Source of the DNA: Azospirillum agricola
GTDB lineage: Bacteria > Pseudomonadota > Alphaproteobacteria > Azospirillales > Azospirillaceae
Assembly (NCBI RefSeq): GCF_017876095.1
Contig: NZ_JAGINM010000003.1
Location: 189,491-253,490, forward strand
DNA length: 64,000 nt
Direction: 5' to 3'
The notes below the pieces were generated by a model, which was given only the letters and a program-made list of their open reading frames with translations, did not search any database and had not been told where the DNA came from. Below, in pieces: positions 47,241 through 55,393 of this stretch (the stretch's first letter is position 1; the number at the start of each line of letters is the position of its first letter). The position numbers and the translations under genes are program-made.

Positions 47241-47329
47241 GTCATGGCCGGGCTTGTCCCGGCCATCCACGTGCTGCCATCTTCTGATGGTTTGCGGCCG
47301 TGGATGCCCGGCGCAAGGCCGGCCATGAC
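47241..47329. repeat. 89-bp palindromic intergenic repeat
   Basis: Arms of 31 bases (47241-47271 and 47299-47329) match at 27 positions; each end is GTCATGGCCGG / CCGGCCATGAC. The loop contains a second small stem CCATC-TTCT-GATGG. It sits between convergent genes and resembles the short palindromic repeats common in alphaproteobacterial genomes. It may also stop transcription. Confidence 0.85.
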
Positions 47330-47370
47330 GCCGTTTGGGGAAAGCGACGCGAGTTCGGCCGATCGCCCCC

Positions 47371-48618
47371 TCAGAACGCCGACCAGTCGATCGGCCGGTG
47401 GCGGTCGAGCGTCCGGTGGACCGGCGGCAGCGGATATTTCAGCCCGGTGGCGCAGTTGAACAGCACCGCCCGCTCGCCCCTGGCCACCCGGCCGTCGGCG
47501 AGCGCCCGCTTGTAGGCGGCGTAGGTCGCCGCCCCCTCCGGGCAGAGCAGGAAGCCTTCTTCCCGCGCCGCCTCGTCGAGCGCGGCCTGGATGGCGGAAT
47601 CGTCGACCGCGATGGCGAAGCCGCCGCTCTCGCGCACCGCGCGCAGGATCAGGAAATCGCCGACCGCCTGCGGCACGCGGATGCCCGACGCGATGGTGTG
47701 GGCGTCCTCCCAGCGCGGCGCGTGCTCCTCCCCGGCCTCCCAGGCGCGGACCATCGGGGCGCAGCCCGACGCCTGCACCGCGACCATGCGCGGGCGCTTG
47801 GAACCGATGAAGCCGATCGCCTCCAACTCGGCGAAGGCCTTCCACATGCCGATCAGGCCGGTGCCGCCGCCGGTCGGGTAGAAGATGACGTCGGGCACCT
47901 CCCAGCCGAGCTGCTCGGCCAGCTCCAGCCCCATCGTCTTCTTGCCCTCGATCCGGTAGGGCTCCTTGAGGGTGGAGACGTCGAACCAGCCGACCCTGGC
48001 CTTGCCCTCGCCGACGATTCGGCCGCAATCGTCGATCAGACCGTTGACCCGGTAGACCGTGGCGCCCTGCAACTCGATCTCGGAGACGTTGACCTCCGGC
48101 GTGTCGGCCGGGCAGAAGACGGTCGTCCGGATGCCGGCCCGGCTGGCGTAGGCGGCCAGCGCCGCGCCGGCGTTGCCGTTGGTCGGCATCGCCATGTGGG
48201 TGATGCCGAAGCCCTTGGCCATCGACACCGCCATCACCAGCCCGCGCGCCTTGAAGGAGCCGGTGGGCAGCCGCCCCTCGTCCTTCACCAGCAGCTCGGC
48301 CGCGCCCAGTCTGGCGGCCAGCCTGGGCAGCGGCACCAGCGGGGTCACCGCCTCGCCCAGGCTGACGATGTCGGCGGCGCGGCGGACCGGCAGCAGCTCG
48401 CGGTAGCGCCACAGATCCTGCGGGCGTTCGGCCAGCGCCGCCTTGGTCAGCGCGCCCTTCACCCCCTCCAGGTCGTAGCGCACCAGCAGCGGCTTGCCGG
48501 CCCTGGACAGGTTGTGGACCGTGTCGGCCTCGTGGCGTTCGCCGGTGTGGCCGCACTCCAGGTGGGTGACGAAGGTCGGGCGTTCGGTGATGAGATTGGC
48601 GTCAAAGCGTGGCGGCAT
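47371..48618 (-). CDS. Threonine-synthase-like PLP-dependent enzyme
   Basis: The 415-residue fold type II PLP enzyme has the lysine motif LLVKDEGRLPTGSFKARG and the phosphate loop PTGGGTGLIG. It also has THLECGHTG near the N-terminus, a motif of threonine-synthase-like and cysteate-synthase-like proteins. It is the last gene of an operon with an ABC importer of the nitrate/taurine type (3-base gap), not of a threonine operon. A role in metabolism of the imported compound is therefore as likely as threonine synthesis. Confidence 0.85.
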   Translation of the reverse strand: MPPRFDANLITERPTFVTHLECGHTGERHEADTVHNLSRAGKPLLVRYDLEGVKGALTKAALAERPQDLWRYRELLPVRRAADIVSLGEAVTPLVPLPRLAARLGAAELLVKDEGRLPTGSFKARGLVMAVSMAKGFGITHMAMPTNGNAGAALAAYASRAGIRTTVFCPADTPEVNVSEIELQGATVYRVNGLIDDCGRIVGEGKARVGWFDVSTLKEPYRIEGKKTMGLELAEQLGWEVPDVIFYPTGGGTGLIGMWKAFAELEAIGFIGSKRPRMVAVQASGCAPMVRAWEAGEEHAPRWEDAHTIASGIRVPQAVGDFLILRAVRESGGFAIAVDDSAIQAALDEAAREEGFLLCPEGAATYAAYKRALADGRVARGERAVLFNCATGLKYPLPPVHRTLDRHRPIDWSAF

Positions 48619-48621
48619 AAT

Positions 48622-49533
48622 TCAGCGAACCATTCCCCATGCGCGCACGGTGTGCGCCTCGATCCAGCGGAAGACGACGTTCTCGACCAGCAGCCCGATC
48701 AGGATGACCGAGGCGAGACCGGCGAAAACCTTGTCGGTGTAGAGCTCGTTGCGGTTCTGGAAGATGAACCAGCCCAGTCCCCCCTTGCCCGAGGAGACGC
48801 CGAACACCAGCTCGGCGGCGATCAGGGTGCGCCAGGCAAAGGCCCAGCCGACCTTCAGCCCGGTCAGGATCGCCGGGAAGGCGGCCGGGATCAGCACGGC
48901 CAGCACGTAGCGCGGCCCGCGCAAGCCATAGTTCCGCCCGGCCATGCGCAGCGTCTCCGACACCGCGGTGAAGCCGGCGTGGGTGTTCAGCGCCAGGGGC
49001 CACAGAACGGCGTGGACCAGCACGAAGGTCAGGCTGACCGCCCCCAGCCCGAACCACAGCATGGCGAGCGGCAGGAGGGCGATGGCCGGCAGCGGGTTGA
49101 ACATCGAGGTCAGAGTGGAGAGCAGATCGTCGCCGATCCGCGTCGACACCGCCAGCGTGGTCAGCCCGATCGCCAGCACCACGGCGATGGCGTAGCCCTT
49201 CAGCAGGATCGACAGCGACACCCAGGCCATCGACAACAGATTGTCGCGCAGCACAGCGTCCCACAGCGCCGCCGCGGTGGCGGAGACGGTGGGGAACATC
49301 AGCGGGTTGTCCTGCCACAGCGCCGCCGCCTGCCAGACCGCGGCGACCACGGCGAGCAGCAGGGCGCGGCGCAGCGCGGTGACGTTGGCCAGCTTCTCCC
49401 ACGGCGACAGCGGGCGGGCGACGTCGCCGATCGCCCCGGTGGCGGCGACGCCGCGCTCGTATTCCGGACGGATCGGTGGGGTTGGGCGGGGGACGTCGGG
49501 GCGGGAATCGCGGGCGATCGACAGGTCGGTCAT
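48622..49533 (-). CDS. ABC importer permease, NitT/TauT/SsuC family
   Basis: The 303-residue permease has a long cytoplasmic N-terminus (about 60 residues) and six predicted helices. The binding-protein-dependent loop EAA motif is ALIPAAFPAILTGLKVGWAFAWRTLIAAELVFG. It is the membrane subunit of a sulfonate/nitrate-type transporter. The start overlaps the ATPase stop by four bases (ATGA). Confidence 0.92.
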   Translation of the reverse strand: MTDLSIARDSRPDVPRPTPPIRPEYERGVAATGAIGDVARPLSPWEKLANVTALRRALLLAVVAAVWQAAALWQDNPLMFPTVSATAAALWDAVLRDNLLSMAWVSLSILLKGYAIAVVLAIGLTTLAVSTRIGDDLLSTLTSMFNPLPAIALLPLAMLWFGLGAVSLTFVLVHAVLWPLALNTHAGFTAVSETLRMAGRNYGLRGPRYVLAVLIPAAFPAILTGLKVGWAFAWRTLIAAELVFGVSSGKGGLGWFIFQNRNELYTDKVFAGLASVILIGLLVENVVFRWIEAHTVRAWGMVR

Positions 49534-50399
49534 GACCGGGCTCCCACTCCGTCGGCTTCCACCTCGTCGGCGAACAGCATGGTGTGGATGCGGCGCGCCG
49601 CCGACTGGAAGGCCGGGCTGCCGGTGGAGGACAGGTCGAAGCCGTGGCAGTTCACCTCGGCCTTCACCTGTCCGGGGTGCGGCGACAGCACCAGGATGCG
49701 CGAGCCGACGACCAGCGCCTCCTCGATGGAATGCGTGACGAACAGCATGGTGAAGCGCACGTCGTCCCAGAGCTGGAGCAGCTCCTCCTGCATCTTGCGC
49801 CGGGTCAGCGCGTCGAGCGCGGCGAAGGGCTCGTCCATCAGCAGGATGTCGGGCTCCATCGCCATGGCGCGGGCGATGGCGACGCGCTGCTTCATGCCGC
49901 CCGACAGGGTGTGCGGGTAGGCGTCGGCGAATGTCGACAAATTGACCTTGGCGATGGCGGCGAGCGCCTTCTCCTCCGCCTCGCGGCGCTTCGCCTTGCC
50001 GCTGGCGAGCAGCGGGAACATGACGTTCTGCTTGACCGTCTTCCAGGGCGGAAGCTGGTCGAACTCCTGGAAGACCATCATGCGGTCGGGGCCGGGCTGC
50101 GTCACCGCCTGCCCGTTGAGCCGGATCGCCCCCTCCACCGGCGCCAGGAAGCCGCCGACCGCCTTCAGCAGCGACGACTTCCCGCAGCCGCTCGGCCCCA
50201 GCAGGACGAAGCGCTCGGCCTGGAAGAGCTGGAAATCGACCCGGTAGCAGGCCGTCACCAGATGGTCGCGCGTCTTGTACTGCAAGGTCACGCCCGACAC
50301 GTCGAGCAGCGGGCGGTGCAGGGCGGCGTCGGGCAGGGCGTTGTCCACGGGGTAAGCGATGGCGCTGGGGTCGATGGCGGCGCGGGAAAGGGCGTTCAT
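49530..50399 (-). CDS. ABC importer ATPase, NitT/TauT/SsuB family
   Basis: The 289-residue ATPase has Walker A GPSGCGKSSLLKAV, signature LSGGMKQRVAIARA, Walker B ILLMDEPFAALDALTR and the H-loop in LFVTHSIEEAL. It energises uptake by the adjacent permease. It lies four bases after the binding-protein gene. Confidence 0.95.
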   Translation of the reverse strand: MNALSRAAIDPSAIAYPVDNALPDAALHRPLLDVSGVTLQYKTRDHLVTACYRVDFQLFQAERFVLLGPSGCGKSSLLKAVGGFLAPVEGAIRLNGQAVTQPGPDRMMVFQEFDQLPPWKTVKQNVMFPLLASGKAKRREAEEKALAAIAKVNLSTFADAYPHTLSGGMKQRVAIARAMAMEPDILLMDEPFAALDALTRRKMQEELLQLWDDVRFTMLFVTHSIEEALVVGSRILVLSPHPGQVKAEVNCHGFDLSSTGSPAFQSAARRIHTMLFADEVEADGVGARS

Positions 50400-50403
50400 G
50401 GCG

Positions 50404-51483
50404 TCAGCTCCCGGTTTCGCCGTGGAGATCCTCGAAGAAGGTGTCCTTCCACGAGGCCGGCTTGTTCTTGATGGCGCCGACCTTGTGCATGAAGGCGGCG
50501 AACCGCTCGATCTTCTGCGGTGCCACCGTGTACTGGATGTCGGGATCCCTCAGCAGCGACAGCACGAAGGCGCGGTCGAGGTCGCCCTTGTTCTGCGCGA
50601 GATAGGCGTCGGCGGCGGCCTCGGGATCCGTGTTGATGATTGCCACGGCTTCCTTCAGCGCGTCGAGGAAGGCCTTGTAGGTCTTGGGATTCTTGGCGCG
50701 GAAGGCTTCCTTGCACCAGATCAGGTTGAAGGTGTGCGGCCCGCCCAGCACGTCGTAGGAGCTGAAGACCTTGTGGATCTTCGGGTCCTGGAGCTGCTGG
50801 TACTGGAAGGGCGGGGCGGAGATGTGGCCGGTGATCTCGGCCGAGCCCGACAGCAGAGCCGCCGTGCCGTCCGGGTGGGGCAGCGAGACGGTCAGCTTGT
50901 CGAGCGCGTCGAACCGGCCCTCGCCGAAGGCCTGCTCGGCGGCGATCTGGAGGATGCGCGCCTGGACCCCGACCTTGACCGCCGGCAGGGCGATCTTGTC
51001 CTTGTCGGTGAAGTCCTTGACCGTCCTGACGCTCGGGTTGGTGGTGGTGAGGAACAGCGGCATGCTGTTCAGCGCCGCGATCGACTTGACGTTGGCGCTG
51101 CCCCTGGTGCGGTCCCAGATGGTCAGCATCGGGCCGACGCCGGCCGAGCCGAGGTCGATGCTGTCCGACAGCAGCGCGTCGTTCATCGCCGCGCCGCCCG
51201 AAAGCTGCGCCCAGTCGACCGTGACGTCGATGCCCTGCGCCTTGCCGTGCTTCTCGATCAGCTTCTGGTGGCGCAGGACGTGCAGCGGCAGGTAGCCGAG
51301 CCCGAACTGTTCGGCGATGCGGATGGTGCCCTCGGCGGCGGCCGTGCCGGCGAGCGACCCGAACAGCACCGCGGCGCCGACGGCGGCCAGCAGCGCGCGG
51401 CGGGCGCGTCCGGGACGGTGGGCGGCGGCAGAGCCGGCGTCACGGTTCGGAGTGGTGAAAATCGTGGGTCGGATGAGCGGCAT
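50404..51483 (-). CDS. ABC importer periplasmic binding protein, NMT1/SsuA-like
   Basis: The 359-residue protein has a basic N-terminus then a hydrophobic signal (ALLAAVGAAVLFGSLAGTAAA) and the NMT1/SsuA-like binding domain: IRIAEQFGLGYLPLHVLRHQ, DWAQLSGGAAMNDALLSDSIDLGSAGVGPML. The start MPLIRPTIFTTP is favoured by an AGGGAA site; a frame 29 codons longer has no typical leader. First gene of the operon. The ligand may be a sulfonate, a nitrogen compound or another organic anion. Confidence 0.9.
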   Translation of the reverse strand: MPLIRPTIFTTPNRDAGSAAAHRPGRARRALLAAVGAAVLFGSLAGTAAAEGTIRIAEQFGLGYLPLHVLRHQKLIEKHGKAQGIDVTVDWAQLSGGAAMNDALLSDSIDLGSAGVGPMLTIWDRTRGSANVKSIAALNSMPLFLTTTNPSVRTVKDFTDKDKIALPAVKVGVQARILQIAAEQAFGEGRFDALDKLTVSLPHPDGTAALLSGSAEITGHISAPPFQYQQLQDPKIHKVFSSYDVLGGPHTFNLIWCKEAFRAKNPKTYKAFLDALKEAVAIINTDPEAAADAYLAQNKGDLDRAFVLSLLRDPDIQYTVAPQKIERFAAFMHKVGAIKNKPASWKDTFFEDLHGETGS

Positions 51484-51590
51484 TCGGCGGTGGTTCCCTG
51501 CGCGTCGGCATAAAAAGCAAAATTGCCGTGTGATTTGTGATTGAGAACAGGATGAGGAACAGGAAATCACGAGTCAATTTAAAATCTACA

Positions 51591-51610
51591 AACCTACATG
51601 CATATAGGTT
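51591..51610. promoter_or_regulatory. Inverted repeat upstream of the ABC importer operon
   Basis: AACCTA-N8-TAGGTT lies in an AT-rich gap, about 110-130 bases upstream of the binding-protein gene. The core CATGCATA is itself nearly palindromic. Possible operator. Confidence 0.45.
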
Positions 51611-51703
51611 AATTCCTTTGAGGCAATCCGATGGTGGAATGCGGGCCGCGCACTGGCGGCGTGGCGGGCAACGGCTTGGAAGGGTTGGCGAATGGCCCAA
51701 AAG

Positions 51704-51737
51704 AAAAAGGGCCCGGCCGTTTCCGGCCGGACCCCTT
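51704..51737 (-). terminator. Rho-independent terminator after the porin gene
   Basis: Arms GGGcCCGGCCG / CGGCCGGaCCC have ten base pairs and one mismatch, with a short TTTC loop. On the minus strand TTTTTCTTTT follows. It lies 35 bases beyond the porin stop and closes the long operon that begins near 61.6 kb. Confidence 0.9.
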
Positions 51738-51771
51738 CGTCCGTCGCTCGCCCGTGTCGGGCGGGATGCGC

Positions 51772-52944
51772 TCAGAAGGCCAGACGGGTGTCCAGCATCA
51801 GGATGTGGGCGCGGTCGTTCAGGTCGGTGCCGATGACGGAGGCCGACGACAGGGACGAGCGGACATAGTCGTACTCGACGCCGGTCGTCATGCCGGGGGC
51901 GACGGTCCAGGTGACGCCGGCCTGCCAGATGTCGGCCTTGGCCGGGATGCTCATGGTCGCCGAATCGTTGCCGAGCGCGCGCAGGTAGTTGGCGGCGAAC
52001 ACCAGCGGGCCGCTGGTGTACTGGGCGCCGACGATCACGTTCTGCTGGGCGCGGGAGTCGGTGATGCCCTTGGCGTAGCCGCTCTTGCCGCTGTAGGCGT
52101 AGCTGGCGCCGACCTTCACCGGGCCGTAGCCGATGTTCGCCCCGACATGGACCGAGTTCAGATCCTCGTAGGACTGGCTCGTCACCCCGTCGGACTGCCG
52201 GACGGCCTTGCCGGTCTGGTAGAAGGCGCTGGCCTCGATGGTCAGCTCGTCGAAGACGGCCTGGTAGGCGCCGCCGGCCTCGACCACGTCGTGGAAGGAC
52301 AGGGCGTCGCCCAGCGCATCCACTTTGCGGCGGTTGACCGAGCTGTTGGAGTCGCCCAGCCGCGGGGTGTAGGACGCCGCCAGCTGGAACCCGTAGAGGG
52401 ACGGGGTGATGTAGATGAGCTTGGTGCCCGGATCGTAGGACACCAGCGTGCGCAGGCTGGTCGCCGCCAGCGGCAGCGCCGCGTAGGTGGTGGAGCCGTG
52501 CAGGAACAGGATGCCGTTGCTGTCGGGGCTGCCGGCGATGCCCTCCAGGTTGGGGCCGATGATGCCGTACTCGTCCGACAGGCCGTTGATCACGCCGGCC
52601 TGCACCGTGCCGAAGGCGCCGGTGGCGTAGAGGAAGGCGCGGTCGTTCTCCACCGTGCGTCCGGCCACGGACGGGTCGCCGTTGCCAGCCAGCAGACGCA
52701 GGCGCGCGCCGTACTGGAGCCCGTCCTCGGTGGTTGCCGCCGGGTTGACGGTCAGGCGGAAGCGGTTGGCGAACTCGCTCGACCGCAGGCCGTCGTCCTG
52801 CCGCTGGTTGATGTAGGCGGCCTGGAAATACGCGTCGCCGCCGACGATGACTTCGAAGTTGGGCTCGGCCGAGGCCGGGGCGGACAGGGCGGCGCAGGCG
52901 GCGCCGGCGAGGAGGGCGGCGAGGAGGCGGGCGGACAGGCGCAT
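51772..52944 (-). CDS. Outer-membrane porin (general diffusion type)
   Basis: The 390-residue protein has a signal peptide (MRLSARLLAALLAGAACAALSAPASA). A porin barrel pattern follows: FEVIVGGDAYFQAAYINQ, FRLTVNP, LQYGARLRLLAGNG, GAFGTVQAGVINGLSDEYGIIGPNLEG, ending in HILMLDTRLAF with the terminal phenylalanine. It resembles alphaproteobacterial porins. It is 48 bases from the GNAT-like gene on the same strand and is followed by a terminator, so it may be the last gene of the unusual operon rather than an independent unit. Confidence 0.9.
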   Translation of the reverse strand: MRLSARLLAALLAGAACAALSAPASAEPNFEVIVGGDAYFQAAYINQRQDDGLRSSEFANRFRLTVNPAATTEDGLQYGARLRLLAGNGDPSVAGRTVENDRAFLYATGAFGTVQAGVINGLSDEYGIIGPNLEGIAGSPDSNGILFLHGSTTYAALPLAATSLRTLVSYDPGTKLIYITPSLYGFQLAASYTPRLGDSNSSVNRRKVDALGDALSFHDVVEAGGAYQAVFDELTIEASAFYQTGKAVRQSDGVTSQSYEDLNSVHVGANIGYGPVKVGASYAYSGKSGYAKGITDSRAQQNVIVGAQYTSGPLVFAANYLRALGNDSATMSIPAKADIWQAGVTWTVAPGMTTGVEYDYVRSSLSSASVIGTDLNDRAHILMLDTRLAF

Positions 52945-52992
52945 GGCGGCGGTGATTCCGGATTCGGGTAGGGACGGAAGGCGGATGGACGG

Positions 52993-53727
52993 TCAGGCGG
53001 CGGCGCGGACGGTGAACCAGCGGCGGCCGAAGCCGGTCAGGTTGGCGTCGTCGAGCCGGGCGAGGCAGAGGATCTCCACGCTGTCGGCCCAGCGCGGGTT
53101 GATTCGGCGGAACTGGGCGACCGCCGGGCTGTCCAGCTTGGCCTCGCTGATGGCGCGGGCCTCCTCGGTCAGGCCGTAGCCCTGCCAGTTCCAGTCCACC
53201 GTGCCGGTCTCCGCGTCGTAATACTGGGCGAAGCACTCACGCCCCACCCAGTCGCGCACCGCCCGGTCGAGCGGGCCGGGCGGCTGGTCGGCGTGCGGCG
53301 CGTGGCCGGTGAACAGCATCGGCATGTAGCGGTAGGAGCGGTAGCCGACCGCGCTGTAGCTCCAGTACCAGAGGCGGCCGGAGCGGTCGGCGCGCGCCCG
53401 CTCCATCATCTCGGCGACCATCGAGCGCACCAGCCCGTTGGAGCCCCAGTGACGGCGCTCCAGGATGCAGTGGGCGGTGTGGAGGACGCCGACGGGAGTG
53501 CCGTCGATCTCCGCCTCGCGCCTGTAGACGGTGGCGAAGCCGACCAGCGCGCCGGTCTCCGGCTCCTCCTGGAGGACGCAATGGTCGAGGTCGGCGAGCT
53601 CCTCGTTGAAGTAGTTCTCGCCGTAGCCCTCGAACCAGACGCTGAGCAGGGCGAACATCACCGACCGCCGCTCGGCGGTCAGTTCGGCGGGGCCGACGAT
53701 GCTGGTGCGCAGCGGGCGCGGGTTCAT
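52993..53727 (-). CDS. GNAT-like acyltransferase domain protein of unknown function
   Basis: The 244-residue protein has an N-terminal region (about 10-150) resembling a GNAT acyltransferase: VMFALLSVWFEGYGENYFNEELAD, then GALVGFATVYRREAEIDG, then RRHWGSNGLVRSMVAEMMERARADR. The central pattern GSNGLVRSM resembles an acyl-CoA-binding loop, but the match is weak. A tryptophan/tyrosine-rich part (YWSYSAVGYRSYRYMP) follows. I do not recognise a named family. The start overlaps the SET gene stop by four bases, so the two are translationally coupled. Confidence 0.6.
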   Translation of the reverse strand: MNPRPLRTSIVGPAELTAERRSVMFALLSVWFEGYGENYFNEELADLDHCVLQEEPETGALVGFATVYRREAEIDGTPVGVLHTAHCILERRHWGSNGLVRSMVAEMMERARADRSGRLWYWSYSAVGYRSYRYMPMLFTGHAPHADQPPGPLDRAVRDWVGRECFAQYYDAETGTVDWNWQGYGLTEEARAISEAKLDSPAVAQFRRINPRWADSVEILCLARLDDANLTGFGRRWFTVRAAA

Positions 53728-54137
53728 CCGGCCTCCGCGCCGAGATAGCGCGAGGCGCCGGCCGCGCGGACGTCGGCGCAGATGTCCTCGTAGTTGCAGG
53801 TCAGCTCCTCGCCGGCGGCGATGTCGCGCAGCGCCACGAAACGCCGCCAGTCGCCGGGGTCGGCGCGCCCCATGCTGGGCTCGTCCGCGTGGTTGACGAA
53901 GCGTGCGTTGTCGCCGAGCAGAAGGATGCCGAGCCCCTCGATCACGCAGCCGTGCGCGTTGACCAGCCGCACCACCTCCGGGTAGTCGGCCAGCAGCGCG
54001 CCCTCGGGATCGAGCAGATGGTCGATGCGGGCGTCGAAGGTCCACATCGGCGTGCCGGCGGCGACCGGCTCCTCGGTGAAGAGGCCCAGCCCGTGGATCG
54101 GGCTGGAGTCGAGGCGGGTGGGGATCAGAAGGGGCAT
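53724..54137 (-). CDS. Small SET-domain protein (possible lysine methyltransferase)
   Basis: The 137-residue protein is a minimal SET domain. It starts with SPIHGLGLFTEEPVAAGTPMW and ends with the cofactor and catalytic motifs RFVNHADEPSM (NHxxxPN-like) and ALRDIAAGEELTCNYED. These motifs match S-adenosylmethionine-dependent protein lysine methyltransferases, rare but known in bacteria. The segment LLLGDNARFVNHA is intact. Its target is unknown. It is 43 bases downstream of the thioester-reductase-like gene and overlaps the GNAT-like gene. Confidence 0.82.
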   Translation of the reverse strand: MPLLIPTRLDSSPIHGLGLFTEEPVAAGTPMWTFDARIDHLLDPEGALLADYPEVVRLVNAHGCVIEGLGILLLGDNARFVNHADEPSMGRADPGDWRRFVALRDIAAGEELTCNYEDICADVRAAGASRYLGAEAG

Positions 54138-54180
54138 GGCGTCCGTCTCTTCAGGAAAGGCGTGTCGGGCCGACGTCGTA

Positions 54181-55338
54181 TCAGGCGGCGACCGGGGCGG
54201 CCATCAAAGCCTCGTCGAACTCGAAGCTGCTGGCGTCGTCCACGAACTGCTCGCCGATGGTGGCGTCGCTGCTCGCCAGGCAGGTGCCGAGGTAATCGAC
54301 GAAGCGCGGCGGCGGGGCGAAGCCTTCGGCCAGCAGGCGGCTGTTGTCGAAGGCGATGTCCTGCGCGACGAAGCGGTGGTACTTGCGGGCGCCGACGGCC
54401 ATCGTCCGGTTCAGCAGCGTGCGCTCCGGGAAGGCGGCGCGGAAGGCGGCGTCGAACGGCTTCCAGCCCTCCGGCCCCCGGTAGTCGAAATGGACGTAGG
54501 GACGGCCGGTCCCCTCATGCCCATGGGCGCGGAAGCCCGCCTGGAAATCGGTCCAGGTGGTGCGGGCGGCCTCGCCGGAGGTGACGTGGTAGAGCGTGTG
54601 CTTCAGGTCGGGCTTGCGCAGCAGGTCGTGCAGGCGGGCCGAGGCCCAATCCACCGGAATGATGTCGATGTGGCCGCCGGGCAGGGCCGGCAGGATGCCG
54701 GTGCGGTCGAGCAGGCGGTAGAACCAGAAGATGCTGGCGCTGGGCCGCACGCCGAGCTGGGTGTGGCCGACGACGATGGACGGGCGGGCGACGATCAGCG
54801 GCAGCTCGGGGAAGGCGGCCGCCAGCGCGCGCTCGGCCGCCGCCTTGCTGCGGGTGTATTCGGCGATGTGCGGGGCGCCGTGGCCGGGGGCCTGCGCCTC
54901 GTGCACCATCTGCATGTGCGGGGCCTCGCCGCAGCAAAAGGCGGTGCCGATGTGCAGGAAGCGCTGGAGGTGCGGCATGCGCCGCGCGCGGCCGGCGAGC
55001 GCCAGCGTGCCGTCGACGTTGATCTCCCACACCGACTGGCGGCTGTCGAAGGAGGTGTCGGCGGCGACGTGGACGATCTGCGTCACCTGGTCCAGGCGCG
55101 GGTCGGTGCTGGTCGCCAGCGACTGGAGGTCGCCCGGCAGGATCTGGCACAGGCGGGCGGCGGCCTCGGCGGTGGCGCGGTCGCTGTGGCGGTTCAGGTT
55201 GGTCGCGAGACGGGCCCGGCAGGCCGCTTCGTCCGCGCCGCGGATCAGCAGCAGGCAGTCGGCGGCGGTGCCGTTGCGCACGGCGTCGAGGTAGAAGGAA
55301 CCGCCCAGGAAGCCGGTTGCGCCGGTGAGGAGAAGCAT
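54181..55338 (-). CDS. Thioester-reductase-like NAD(P)H-dependent enzyme (NAD_binding_4)
   Basis: The 385-residue protein is an extended SDR of the type used by carboxylic acid, fatty acyl-CoA and NRPS-terminal reductases. The cofactor motif is TGATGFLGGSF, the Tyr/Lys pair is in EYTRSKAAAE, and IVHVAADTSFDS and WEINVDGTLALAGRARRM match the family. Such domains reduce CoA- or carrier-bound thioesters to aldehydes or alcohols. No carrier protein, ligase or PKS/NRPS gene lies beside it, so the acyl donor is unknown. It lies 55 bases after the first ABC exporter gene. Confidence 0.82.
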   Translation of the reverse strand: MLLLTGATGFLGGSFYLDAVRNGTAADCLLLIRGADEAACRARLATNLNRHSDRATAEAAARLCQILPGDLQSLATSTDPRLDQVTQIVHVAADTSFDSRQSVWEINVDGTLALAGRARRMPHLQRFLHIGTAFCCGEAPHMQMVHEAQAPGHGAPHIAEYTRSKAAAERALAAAFPELPLIVARPSIVVGHTQLGVRPSASIFWFYRLLDRTGILPALPGGHIDIIPVDWASARLHDLLRKPDLKHTLYHVTSGEAARTTWTDFQAGFRAHGHEGTGRPYVHFDYRGPEGWKPFDAAFRAAFPERTLLNRTMAVGARKYHRFVAQDIAFDNSRLLAEGFAPPPRFVDYLGTCLASSDATIGEQFVDDASSFEFDEALMAAPVAA

Positions 55339-55393
55339 GGTTGGACCTCGGTCTCGCTTTGAGGTTGCGGGAGGGAGTGGGATGGCTGCCGGC

